Assembly: GCA_907163375.1 (NCBI GenBank)
Contig: CAJQUW010001979.1
Coordinates: 886,099 to 950,098 of the forward strand
Direction of reading: 5' to 3'
Length of the DNA stretch: 64,000 nucleotides
DNA from: Prostheceraeus crozeri
Lineage: Eukaryota > Platyhelminthes > Polycladida > Euryleptidae
In this document: in pieces, positions 35,010-46,375 of the stretch
Layout: each line of letters opens with the position of its first letter
How positions within the stretch are numbered: the first letter of the stretch is position 1
Translations under genes and position numbers: made by a program
Notes under the pieces: generated by a model
Told to the model about the DNA's origin: nothing
Databases searched by the model: none
Seen by the model: only the letters and a program-made list of their open reading frames with translations

Positions 35010-35447
35010 CTAATGATACTTCCTGAGGGAGGAAGTAGGATAGAAGAAATAAGTGATACAGAAAGTGATGGAAAAGAGACTGAGGTGGGCAGGGCATGTT
35101 GTAAGGATGGGAGACGAAAGGGCAGTGAAACAAGAGATGGATGGCACAATGACAAGAAGAAAATGTCGGTAAAGGATTCGCAAGGATTGTATCAAGAGAG
35201 ACCTGGAAAGCACAGAAGACTAATGGTACTAATGATACTTCCTGAGGGAGGAAGTAGGATAGAAGAAATAAGTGATACAGAAAGTGATGGAAAAGAGACT
35301 GAGGTGGGCAGGGCATGTTGTAAGGATGGGAGACGAAAGGGCAGTGAAACAAGAGATGGATGGCACAATGACAAGAAGAAAATGTCGGCAAAGGATTCGC
35401 AAGGATTGTATCAAGAGAGACCTGGAAAGCACAGAAGACTGGAGGAC
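35010..35447. repeat. 219-bp tandem duplication, two copies
   Basis: Copies 35010-35228 and 35229-35447 are almost identical (only a few base differences, e.g. GTCGGTAAAG versus GTCGGCAAAG). The unit contains the LINE sequence encoding RLRWAGHVVRMGDE. The duplication keeps a long open plus frame across both copies, but in a frame different from that of the LINE protein. High identity implies a recent event. Confidence 0.93.
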
Positions 35448-35560
35448 TTGAAAGAAGGCGAAGGAAAGATTGAAATGGCGGTAAATTGTTAAGGACGCGT
35501 CAAAGGGTGTGATGAAGAAGGCATGAAGTGACTGCTGACTTTAATCTAGCGTTATGATAT
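35010..35560 (+). mobile_element. LINE 3'-end fragment carrying a tandem duplication
   Basis: One plus frame reads KRLRWAGHVVRMGDERAVKQ, then IKRDLEST, the C-terminal signature of LINEs that end RLRWxGHVxRM. After the second repeat copy another frame gives KKAKERLKWR and IVKDASKGVMKKA, like the extreme C-terminus (DRxxWRxIV). Only the last part of the element is present. Its first 438 bp are a two-copy tandem repeat. Confidence 0.7.
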
Positions 35561-36942
35561 CACGTAGGTGTTGAGGTTCTTGAATTCATTTGGAAATAGC
35601 AATCTATATCGATCGAAAATATGTGAAAAGTTGAAAACTGAAAATTGGACCATTGCACCATCGACAACAGCAGTCTAGTTCACCTGTTAACAAGCAAGTG
35701 GTCACAATGATTGCTAAATTCTGAATGAAATTAGCACATTACTATCTGCTTAATTGAGGTAATCTTTTAAAGCCACATCCATGTGATGCCATCAGTATTC
35801 AACATGCGTACGAAGAAATGTTGTACTTCCAATTATGTTCTAATAAACAGTATTCTATGTGAATTTTGTGACTAATAAATTGACCTTATTGCTTACAAAG
35901 TTGATTATTTGGAGATAAACATTTGTGCCCCGCAGTAGACCTACTAGCAAGAACTGGGCTTGAATATAGGTCCTTAAGAAATTGAAAGTTGGGTAGATTG
36001 ATGTACGACGAGACGAATCATGGAACCTGTGAACGGCCACCATAAATTCGAAAAATTTCCTTAGCATTCTGCAGCTTTTGCAATCATGATGATGGGTTGG
36101 GCACTATTGCAACGTTTGTGAGAACCCAAGAACTTCATTCTACATTTTCCATCCGTGTCGTTTTGTTCTTTCAATGGGATGACTTGAAATTACATCAGCA
36201 CACAAACAATTCAGTGATGCTACCACTATTTTCTCTTAAACTTGTCTGCCAAACACTGGTTGGTGAACTTCAGTAGAGCGCACTTTAAATAATTCTTAAC
36301 ACAGATGACGTGATGCTGAGCACCAGCAGACTACAACAGAAAGACCTGTCACATAGCGGTCAAGTTGCACAGTCCGACTTCGAGATACACAATACCAGTA
36401 TACCACCGATACCTGAGATGAACATTGTGATGAGGTCAACGCAGCCATCAATGCAACATGGTGAAATGCACTGGTATCCTACATGATAGCAACATCAAAT
36501 ATAGACTCAAGATCCAACGGATTCGTGCGAATTATGTTCTCATTCATCTCCTGCCAAATGGTCCTCAACATAGGATGCTAAGCATAATTTGGACGCCACA
36601 AGTCACACAGTTGAATTCCAGTGGGTACACCAACGACATCTGACATCACATCGACAAGTAGATAAAATGCGCGAATCCAAATTGAGATAATATTGTTCAG
36701 CTCTATGCGCCTGAGATGATATAGTCGGTGGCTCACACTTTCCACTTGCTCATACTTCCCGCTCGCTGCTACATTTTTTAACACAAGAACGGCGGAAGAT
36801 GTTTTACATCTAGAACGGCGAAACCGTCAATTGGCGATTTTTATTTCTCAACCATATTTTACTAATTAAATATTACAGTTATGCAAATAAATACGCTATA
36901 TTTGATAAAATATACTACTAAATAGAATTTTATACTAAATTC
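35561..36942. other. Intronic sequence, nothing recognised
   Basis: The part next to 36943 might contain eroded upstream piggyBac sequence, but I could not identify it. Short frames on both strands show no motif. Confidence 0.35.
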
Positions 36943-37310
36943 GGGGTTGACATGCTCGATGCAATATGCCGCCAGCATTCAACGAAGTGGGGATGCAGGT
37001 GGCCTCTAGCGGTTTTCTGTAACATGCTTGACTTGGTTGCAGTGAACGCGTGGATCATATACAGAAAGCGAAATGGATCTGAAATTTCTCGTTGAATTGT
37101 TAAAACAGTTTCGTTGAGATGACCAAGAATTGCAATGAACTTACATACAATCTTCGGTCTCACACGACGTGTTTGGATCGCCATGTGACCTATGCCATCC
37201 ATGCCAAGTACGAAAAGAATCACATCACGAACTTGTGTCAAAAATGCAAAAAGTCCGTATGTGGAAAATGTCAAGCAATGTGCGTGTAAACTGTTTCTAA
37301 AATTATCAAT
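36943..37310 (+). mobile_element. piggyBac transposase C-terminal relic
   Basis: The plus frame from 36943 reads GVDMLDAICRQHSTKWGCRW, then PLAVFCNMLDLVAVNAWIIY, the hallmark piggyBac segment (GVDxxDQ ... RRWPxxxFxxxLDxAxxNAWxxY) that includes a conserved Asp late in the catalytic core. After a gap with stops, CQKCKKSVCGKCQAMC near 37240-37285 looks like the C-terminal cysteine-rich zinc domain. The N-terminal two thirds and both ends of the transposon are missing. It lies in the CLK B intron, opposite in strand to the gene. Confidence 0.75.
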
Positions 37311-38014
37311 TGTGAATATTGTTGTGCGATTTATTATTTCAATTATATGTATTTTACAAGTGCTTATAATAGACGCCTTATTAAAATGGGGATTGAATTT
37401 ATCTTCTCACAATATAGTTCTCTACGTCAACCATAAAAACTTGAAATAATGAACGAATATGACATAATTCGTCAATGGACTGACTTCGCCTTCCTATGTA
37501 CAAAAATGCTAGAAGTGCATAAAATATACAGGAGGAGGGCCTATATCATTGTTCGGTTTGTCACTTTTATTACTTCATATAATCAATTAAAGTCACGAGA
37601 GCTGCATATATAATTTTCACCGAAGAAAATTTCTGAATGTTTTTAACTTGAAATTCGTCAATTGACGAGTTCCGTCCTTCCAACGTTAAACTCTGCGTCG
37701 AGTAATTACTAATATTTTAAAGCACAAGGCCTAATTGTACTTCTTTATACTATGATATTCCATGCAATCTTGCATTTGTAATTTTACGAGATTCAATGTT
37801 CACTGTGTTGTTGATTTCATCAGTAATGATGATGAAATATCAGTAGGCCCAGACTTACAAATTACCAAGTTAACTCAAAGTTACAATGTTCATCAATTAG
37901 GCTAGTTTGTTGTTTATGTTATGTGAATGATCGTTATGGGTCCCATTAGATAATGAAATAAGATAGTGATTTTTTTCAAAGGTTGTACCATATCTTTTGC
38001 AATGGTAGAATTAC
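37311..38014. other. Intronic sequence next to CLK B exon 1
   Basis: No supported feature apart from the splice donor at the exon boundary. Confidence 0.4.
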
Positions 38015-38400
38015 CTTTTCTCCGAAAAACTGCGTGAGGTTCGGCGTCGCTTTTTATGTGAAATTTCCGTACTGAAAGGAGAATAACGCCGTTTTCGATG
38101 CCTTCCTTTGGAAGAACACCGTGAATAATTTCGACTATATACTCCAGAAGAATAATCCGAATCACCATTCCTGTGTCTGTTATTATATAGATAGCCTGAG
38201 CTACGGCTGTAACTACGAGTGTAACTTCTTTTCAATCGAGATCGTGTATATCTTGATCGGGATATCGACCTCGAACTTCCTAAAATGAATGATCGTTTAT
38301 CATGGAGATCATGATACGTATTCTTTCCGTTTTCTTCCTTCGTTGCGCGGCTACCACTGTAATCATGAGAGGATGTCCTCCTATACCGATGACGAGGCAT
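38015..38400 (-). CDS. CLK: CLK-family kinase B, first coding exon: RS domain
   Basis: The likely start is the ATG at 38400 (MPRHRYRRTSSHDYSG), directly after an acceptor CGCTTTTCAG, so a non-coding 5' exon probably lies upstream. The 128 residues are an RS domain (SSRSISRSRYTRSRLKRSYT) with many Tyr, as in animal CLKs, which often begin MPxxRRYRS. The exon ends GAGAAAAG before donor GTAATTC at 38014; AG plus G from the exon at 24503 completes Arg (SEKR then RYESD). Phase 2 and the position match CLK A exactly. The intervening intron is 13,511 nt. The RS domain is expected to target nuclear speckles and bind SR proteins. Confidence 0.88.
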
Positions 38401-39462
38401 CTGAAAAGCGAACACGAAAATTCGACAAGTTAATAAATACTTTAAAAAGTTTAAAATGCATTTTAAATATCAGCGCATATAATCGGAAACAGTGAAAGCA
38501 CCATAAATATTGCAGTGCCAGTTCGACTGGGCTTCAGACTTGAGCAATTTGAGCAGCCGTGGACGCTGCGTCGCCCCACAATGAATTCGTGAATTGATAC
38601 GATACTGTATTTTAGATAATCGGTCTGATCACTATAGAAAGATGTCATCAGACGAACAATTTAAGCACAAATATTTGATCAACCATCAGGGGAGAATGGG
38701 GCACATTCGTGCAAAAAATGGAAGATCCAATTTTCTATCCATTTTTCACGAAAGAAATTCGTTTAATATTTCTGCAATGTTAGATAAAGTTGATGTTTTT
38801 CATATTGAAAACTTCAGGTAGAGGGGCTTCTCTTGTTCTCTTGTTTTGTTGATATAGCAATCTGCATAAACTTGCCCTATGAGTGGTGCAGATTTGTGCA
38901 AGTGCCAGGCTGCTTTCGTAGGGTAGGCTACTTACCCAAATAGATGAATTATTCTCTTCATAAACATATGATTTATTTAGAAGATTAAGACATTGTATTA
39001 TTAGACAAATTCGGTGATTCAAAATGTCAAAATACAGCATCAGAAGCTTAAAAATCAATTTTCTTTAATATCAACACTACTTTTGATGAAGCACACGTGA
39101 ATCTAGCGTCCATTGCTGCAAACTTCATTAACTGGTTCGATTGTGACAAATTATGTCAAATATCTGTAAAGATTACATTCCATTACATTAAAGAGGACTA
39201 TCTCAGTAATTAAAGAATTTATTATTATTATTATTCCCAGCCATTTTGAATAACATTTCTACGATTCGACATTTCTAACGTTTCTACGATTCAGTAGCCA
39301 TTCTTGAGTGTGGCTCCCGAAACTGGGTACCACTTTTCTGCTGCGGGTGTAAATGTCGGAACTTTAGTGCAGCCGGTATAACCGTCTGGTCTATACGTGC
39401 ATCGTTCCTTCGCTTCATTCGTTCCTACTCGACTGTGGTAGTCCTCATCCGATTCAAAAGGG
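38401..39462. other. 5' region of CLK B and flank of a LINE insertion
   Basis: Should contain the CLK B 5' untranslated exon or promoter; none was pinned down. A 17-bp sequence at 38697-38713 (TGGGGCACATTCGTGCA) recurs inverted at 43163-43179, beyond the LINE. An (ATT)n run is near 39220-39234. Confidence 0.4.
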
Positions 39463-42400
39463 ATTTTTTTTTTACTGAATTTTCACCCCTAGCACAGCTA
39501 TGAGCCATGAACGAAGCTAGGGGTTACTCAATGAAAAGTAAAAATTGTATTATTTTAAATAAATAAATAAAAAAAAACAGATCTTCTAATCTGATTAAAC
39601 TGTCCCCATCAGAAACATGTTCGCACGCCTCTTGAAAGTATCAAGATTGTATTGGTCAGGGAAAGTGGTCTGGGGAAGCTGATTCCAAAGCTGTGCCGTG
39701 CGAACAAAAAAGCTTTTCGAGCGACTCACAGTACGTGCGCGTTCTAAGCTCATATGATAGCATGTGAGTGCATTAGCTCTGCGTGTGCTTCTGGAGAAGA
39801 TCTTAGGTTTGGGTACGCACTCATTTACTGCAGAGCTGCTTCTACCGAAATAGTACCTGTAGAAGAGACTGAGTGAAGCAACATCCCGTCTGACGGAGAG
39901 CGGCTGCAACTTGCTAGCAAGTTTTTCACCCGTGAGATTCTTGACACGTTTCTCAACCCGTTCAAGGAGGTTAAGATGCGTTTGTGGGGCGCCTGCCCAC
40001 AGATGACAACAATACTCCATCAGAGGACGAATAGTGGACTTGTAAAGATAGCAGACAGTCTGTGGTGGAAGATAGCTGCTGGCACGATAGAGACTACCAA
40101 TGCGTTGAGCTGCCTGCTTGCTAATGGATTGGATGTACGGTTTCCATGACAAGTCCTTGTAACCGCCAATCCAAGGAAGGAGATGGAATCTTGTTCTCTG
40201 ATCCTATTATCTGACATCTTAATGCTATGATCATCATCTCCTTTAAGTCGTGAGTGCAGAATACTCTGAGTTTTTGAAGGATTGAAGGAAACAAGCCAAT
40301 TGGCGCCCCATTCTGAGACCCTGCGTAAGTCTTCATTAAGAACGTCGCATAGCTGCTGACGTTGCTGAGTGTTCTTAGCGAGTCGCTCATTGGAATTGAA
40401 GAGTGTTGTGTCATCTGCATACATCACCAATTTACTCACTAGGCAGTCTGGGAGGTCGTTGATGTACAGCAGAAAAAGAGTGGGTCCCAAAATTGACCCT
40501 TGAGGAACTCCTGCATTGACAAATTTGGTTGGAAGACTTTTGGCCATCTAAGACGACAGATATCTGCCGGTCACTAAGAAAAGAAGCAAGAAGTTTGTGG
40601 AGTTGATCAGCAACTCCATAGGACTTGAGCTTCATAAGGAGTCCCTGATGCCAGACTTTATCTAATGCCTTGGAAATATCCAAGGCAACTGATCTCGTCT
40701 CACCTTGTCTGTCAAGGACACGACTCACATGTTCAGTGACATATGAAAGAAGATCTGCAGTTGATCGAGAGTGCCTGAAGCCATACTGTTCTTCTGATAG
40801 AAGGTTCTGAGTTTCAAGGAAGTTAACAATGTGTTGGTTAATCACTGCTTCAAAAATCTTGCCAGCAATTGGAAGCAGGCTGATAGGACGGTAACTAGAT
40901 GGAAGAGATGAGTCAGAACCTTTCTTTGGAACTGGAACCACGGAAGCTACTTTCCAACAAGAGGGAAACTCACCGGTGGATACACATGTACTGAACAGTT
41001 TAGATAAAAGTGGAGAAAGCTCAGGTGAGAGATGCTTGAAGACCGAAACCGGGATGCCATCTGGTCCACTAGACTTAGAGCTATCGAGACCGGCGATGAT
41101 CTTTTTGACGTTTCGGACTGTGACTGAAGGAGGACTAACTGTCTCATCAGTGCGCATGGGAATTGGAGGTGGAATTCTACCTCCATCGTCTAATGACGAA
41201 TTCTTCGCAAACTCTTTGCAAAGAAGCTCGGCTTTGTCTGCTGAGGTTGTCGCCATAGAAGTACTGACTTCGGCATGACGGAGTGCTGGGATGGAGGATT
41301 TGTTCCTATTGGTGACACTGTTGTAAATCCTCCAGAAGTCCTTAGAGCCAAGCTTTTGGGTAGCAATGGATTTCCGTACATACAAAGCGTAACGGCTTTT
41401 GGCCTGATGTATGGTTTCCTTGCAATGTCTACCTGCGGTTTTGTACAATTCAAGATTGCCAGCGCTACTGTCACGCTTATACTTATGGAAAAAGTGGTCA
41501 CGCTGGCAAGTTGCAGCTGCACATTGTGGTGTAAACCAAGGTTGTGAGTGGGGCTTCATTTGGAAAGTACGGTGAGGAATGTAGGCCAACATCCCTATCT
41601 GAAGCCAGTCAGTTCTTGCGCCGACTTGTGGACGTTCTCGCTCAGAATCAAATTCTCAGTTTGAACTTGACTAAGAAAAGTGCGGAAGCCACACCAGTCT
41701 GCTTTGGAGAATTGATAAACTGTTCTATGGAAGGGTGCAGACGGTGTGGAGCAAATTTGTTTGCCAGAAACTGTGATAACACAGTGATCAGACGTGCCGA
41801 GGGGAGAAGTAACCTTGTGTGAAAAACAAGTTGGATTTGAGGTGAGAAACAGGACAAGGAGATATCCAGTATCCCCAGCTCGGTCAGGCACTCTGGTAGG
41901 ACAAGTGACAATTTGACTAAGGTTGTGACAGACAGCGAAATCCTGGGCTGCCTGACCGGAGAGATCGGTGGTGCGTGAGTGCACAAGCCAGTCAACATTG
42001 TGCACGTTGAAGTCACCAAAAACGGCAACTTCAGCGCTGGGATACTCTTGTAGAAGAGAATCGATCTTGTCAGAAAGAACATTGAAAATATCCCCATTAG
42101 TTGATGGAGAGCGGTATAGGAAAAATAGAAGAAGTGTGGTCTTCTGCATCGGCGCAATGAAGGCAAGATACTCATGCCTTGGATCCTCTGAGCTACGAAG
42201 CCTTCTCAAGGGAAAGCTTGTCTTGGCATAGATTCCAAGACCATGACAAGGTGCTTTATCCATCCGGTGAAATATGTATCCATCAGGAGTAACGTCGCTT
42301 GATGACACACTGGGATCTAACCTGGTTTCCAACAGGGCTAGAAGATCTGGTGACTTACCTTGCAGGAAGATGTTGATGTCGTCGTAATTGGACCTCAGTC

Positions 42401-42890
42401 CTCTTACGTTGCTGAAGCTGATCCTGAGAGGGGTTTTGAGCTTGACGGCTTGACTACGTTTCTTGTGTGTCTTTCTCATTTTCATAATTTCTCATAGAAT
42501 ATCAATCAAATAAACGAAAATTATACTGTACAACAAAGTGATACAAGAAGTTTTGGAAGGCATCAGAAAAAACGTAAATAATAGCAACAAAGCTGCAACA
42601 AATAATACGCAAAAAAGACACTTATAGGCACAGTTCATGTCGCAAAAGCTTGAAGAAACCCAAATGAGAACCCCTTTGCCGTAACAATGGGTACAAGTCA
42701 GGTAGGCCACAGAGGAACCGGATACAGCTACACGGGCTAAACCCCTCAGTAAAGCTACCCACGCATGTCCGTGGCAGTGGAACTGTACCGCCTTTTTTCG
42801 AGCAGTTGACCGGGCCTGCCTCCCAAAGCATTACCAGTGGGTTCGGGACCCTCGAACTACCTGACGCCCGTATGCCGTGAATACGTTGGA
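39463..42890 (-). mobile_element. Jockey/CR1-group LINE, nearly full length
   Basis: On the minus strand a GC-richer 5' leader (about 42890-42490) is followed by an APE-type endonuclease frame from 42485 (SFSNVRGLRSNYDDIN, PDLLALLETRLDPS, VAVFGDFNVHNVDW, GTSDHCVITV). The RT frame 41592-40432 has SSGPDGIPVSVFKHL, SYRPISLLPIAGKIFEAVIN and ALDISKALDKVWH, where the usual motif-A Phe is Leu. After a shift 40547-40020 carries VNAGVPQGSILGPTLFLLYI and MYADDTTLF, and 40152-39595 the C-terminus ([36 protein letters not shown]). The 3' untranslated region ends in a short poly(A) near 39474-39463. Three frame changes inactivate it. No ORF1 and no clean target duplication were found. Confidence 0.9.
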
Positions 42891-44529
42891 TCTGTCACAC
42901 CTTAACTTGCAACAAATGGGGAAGTGCAAAAGAGAGCAGTGGAAGGAAGTTCGATCACAAATGAGCCAAATAAGTGCCATGCCCAAAACCTGATGCTAAA
43001 CAAAAGCGGCATTTCTAGCTCGTTTATACATTCTTTGGCTAGCTACGTAAAGGCTTCCATTTCGCATTCTTAGCATTTCAGTGGCTAGGCTTACGCTTTG
43101 AAAGCAACTAGCTCATTTAGGCTACAAATTCATATAATATTGCATCAATAAAAAAAGAGTCCTGCACGAATGTGCCCCATGTAGTTTTCTGAAACCAGAA
43201 TCGAAATTTCCTTTGATGAAGAGACATTAGTTCTACGGGGTAGCCATGAATCATTTTCGTGGATTAAGAAAAATTCATAGCGCTAGAATTTTGGAGATAA
43301 GCAATGAGCACAAAAGATGTGAAAGTGAAAAAATTCGGGAAAATGTCAAAAAGTTATTTCTTATCTAGTATTGTGTGGGTAACATGGCATTAGCATATTT
43401 CGAAAAAATACACGAAGACTTAGATGGTGAAAGTAGATGGTGAGTGGACGTTTGCAACCCAGCATATTGATTTCATTTTGCACGCCAACAGCATGCTTCA
43501 TTATTTGTAGCCTACATCTAAATGTGACAAGGTGATGACCATCATCGATTCAGTAATTCATCATTATCTTCATCTCAATGTGCTTCATGGAAACTATTTC
43601 TATGCCTGGTGTTATAACCAAGGCTAGCTAGTCTGACGAGCTACAGCTTGGGGGCTTGGTACATGAGACGAAGGCATGCCCTGTTGCCCGCTTTGATAAA
43701 ACTCAAACTAGACTAAGCTAGGTTTTATCTATCATACTGTTTCGCTACTTTCCACCTGCGCTAATTGACAAAGAAAAAGACCCAACAATTCGCATTGTCG
43801 CAATTATATTCTATCAAGCAATGCACAATTACATCGCTGCAGAGAATGATCGGCCTACCAACAAATAGAGAAGGCGAGAAGAAGAAGGGGAGCGAGTCTA
43901 TGACGCGCACGGCATGGCCAGACACACGGAGACCTTGACATACACACGTACACGTAACACGCAAACTATACGCACCAAAGGAGGTCACACGAACATAACG
44001 TCATAATAAGCTACACTCAATTAAGGCAAGGAACAGAATTTGAAAGGAGAAAATAAGAAAATATAAGCGTCAAACATGCACATCAGAGATAAACTACAAA
44101 CGATAAACAAACACAAAACAAAATCAGAATAATTTCGAAGCTGCTCGAAACAAATACAATGACTCTTTTTACAGATTAATGATAATAAAGCCTACATAAA
44201 TTATCATTAATGATAAGCCTACATATTGATAAAACAGCATTGTCATCAATTTTAATTGATGATTTTTTTCTCTAAATTTCGGTATTTCAATTGATAGTAA
44301 TTGATAACTTCGGTTCACCATTGACCTATCTGTTTAATTTATAAAAACGAAGACAAGGTCAATAATAAAATGTATTGAAGAGCTTTCGACTATGTCTTTG
44401 TCAATTCAATAAAACAGCATCTACCTCTCACAGCATTCGAAAATCACCTTAGTAGGCCTACTGCACAGCAATATAAGTCATTCATGTCGATTTAATTTTC
44501 ACAAGAATTTGTTATATTTAATCGGAGTG
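42891..44529. other. Spacer, nothing recognised
   Basis: AT-rich. It includes the inverted 17-bp partner at 43163-43179 and short direct repeats of AATGATAA-AGCCTACA near 44178 and 44210. Confidence 0.4.
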
Positions 44530-44640
44530 TCCTGCCACCCAAGGATCAAAATTTACCCAAAAAAAAACCGGAAAATCGGGAAAAACTCAACTCTGAATGC
44601 ATAAATTTGATATATATTCATTACAAAATTTTTTGAAACA
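44530..44640. mobile_element. Degenerate copy of a hAT MITE end
   Basis: AAAACCGGAAAATCGGGAAA followed by TGAATGCATAAATTTGA matches, in inverted orientation, the right half of the hAT MITE at 61177-61985 (about 61912-61985). Only one end is clear. It shows the family has at least two copies in the window. Confidence 0.6.
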
Positions 44641-45618
44641 TTTACTTCTTTAACTTCTTTCATTTTTGACTGGTATATACATGTATGTATGATACCTTGA
44701 TAATTTAGTCACAATCTCCAGCAAGTCGCTAGCACAGAAAAACAACGCATGTAGTAGATTCAACTTTAATAGCGCGTGTGCCCCCCTCTAGCTCCAATGC
44801 ATTCAGTAATCCGAGATGGCATGGATTCACAAAGTTTCTGAATGAAGGATGTTTCAAGGAGAAGCCACTGCTCTGTCAGTCTTTCAGAGAGAATCTTCAG
44901 GGACACTGGTGGAAGTGAATAGCGGTCTCTCACTCGCCGTCCAAGCTCGTCCCAGACTTGTTCAATGGGTGACAAGTCAGGTGAGCGTGCAGGACAGTCA
45001 AGGGTTTGAATGTTCAATCTCCCAACAGTGGCAATGACAGCCGAGGAGCGATGTGGTCTTGCGTTGTCGTCTTGGAAGACGAGATCCTCCACCCTGACCA
45101 CTGGAACAACATGAAGCACAATTTCATTGATACCTCTCTCCAGTCAACGTGCCTTTGATGATGACTGCTGTCGTTCGTCCGCCATGCCAAATGCCACCCC
45201 ATAGCATAACCAGGGTGTCCGCGCAAATTTGAATGAAAATTTCCAGGTGTTTTCCAGGATTTCCAGGGTAAAATTCATTTTCCAGGTTTTCTAGGGAAAT
45301 TTACCAAAAAAGGGGGGTCAAATTTGAACGAAAATTTCCAGACTTTCTGCAAGGAAATTTTTTTCTCAAATGCACGCGTCAAATTTAAAAGAAAAATTAC
45401 GGGAAAAATCTATCCAAAGTTCTGTGGTTAAGGAGCTTACAAATCATAAAATTAATATTATAAACGAAAAAAATTTGAGAAGTAGCGTGAAATTGGTTGA
45501 ATTAAGGCCCAGGTGATTCTAAATAAAAAATACCAATATATGCATCAGACGCCTACATTATATTTATAAGAAAATGAAAATATATTTGATCATAATAAAT
45601 GTAAAGCTTGCGGATTGA

Positions 45619-45778
45619 GGAGAACAAAATAGAGAAAGAGTATAACAATAAATAACGAAAAATATAAGACTTAACAATGAAATGTAACATTAACGGAAAA
45701 TGTGTAAAGTCACATTTCATTGTTAAGTCTTATATTTTTCGTTATTTATTGTTATACTCTTTCTCTAGTTTGTTCTCC
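45619..45778. repeat. 67-bp-arm hairpin inside the hAT element
   Basis: Left arm 45619-45685 and right arm 45712-45778 are inverted copies with a single mismatch, separated by a 26-nt loop. Arms start GGAGAACAAAATAGAGAAAG. The near-identity means the inverted duplication is recent, or kept by gene conversion. Transcription would give a stem long enough to be a Dicer substrate; that is inference. Confidence 0.95.
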
Positions 45779-46130
45779 TGCGTGAACTGAAGCATTGCAG
45801 CGTGAATCCGTGGAAGGAGGAAGACCAAGAGCCAGAAAGATGAACATAATGGTTGATGTGCTACATATGCATGAGAGTAATCACAATCAGTTTAAGAGAA
45901 TGACACAGAAGAATTGACCGAGGAAAGCTCATTGGCACACGACGTGTCGGGAATAATATATCTACATATTGAAAACCTACTTGAAATGTGTTTGAAAATA
46001 TTCGATACTAGGATCATTCGGAACAAGCCTGGTGCCTAAATAGTTTACATGTTCAGTACCATTTTGCGTCAGTAGATTCTGTCACACGGCAATCAAGTGT
46101 GTGATAGCATTAATTCTAGATTACTGCTTC

Positions 46131-46375
46131 TAGTTCCCCATACCACAAGACGTTAATGAGGGAGTTTACAGCTCATAGTTCGCCATTCCGCACGTTAATA
46201 AAGGAGTTTACGGCTACTAGTTCCCCATACCACACGACGTTGATGAGGGAATTTACAACTTCTAGTTCAACATACAGCGCAGCGTTTGTGAGGGAATTCA
46301 TAGCTACTAATTCACCATACTGTGCAACGATTAGGAGTTCGACAACAGCACATAGTTAACCATACCACGGAGTTC
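46131..46375. repeat. 45-bp minisatellite inside the hAT element
   Basis: Units beginning TAGTTC/TAATTC start at 46131, 46176, 46218, 46263, 46308 and 46353 (one unit is 42 bp), each with CATACC-like and GAGGGAATTTAC-like segments. The 45-bp length, a multiple of three, creates a 67-codon open frame of 15-residue repeats (MREFTxxSSP), which I do not regard as a gene. Confidence 0.85.

Noticed and set aside
34913-35432. Several minus-strand frames rich in Ser/Phe/Leu
   Set aside because: They are antisense to the 219-bp tandem repeat of LINE origin and simply repeat with it.
34995-35492. 165-codon plus frame across the tandem repeat
   Set aside because: It is in a different frame from the LINE protein it derives from, so it is unlikely to encode a functional product.
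36930-37274. 114-codon minus-strand frame
   Set aside because: Antisense shadow of the piggyBac relic, whose plus-strand translation matches the family.
46156-46359. Repetitive 67-codon frame
   Set aside because: Produced by a 45-bp minisatellite inside a non-autonomous hAT element.
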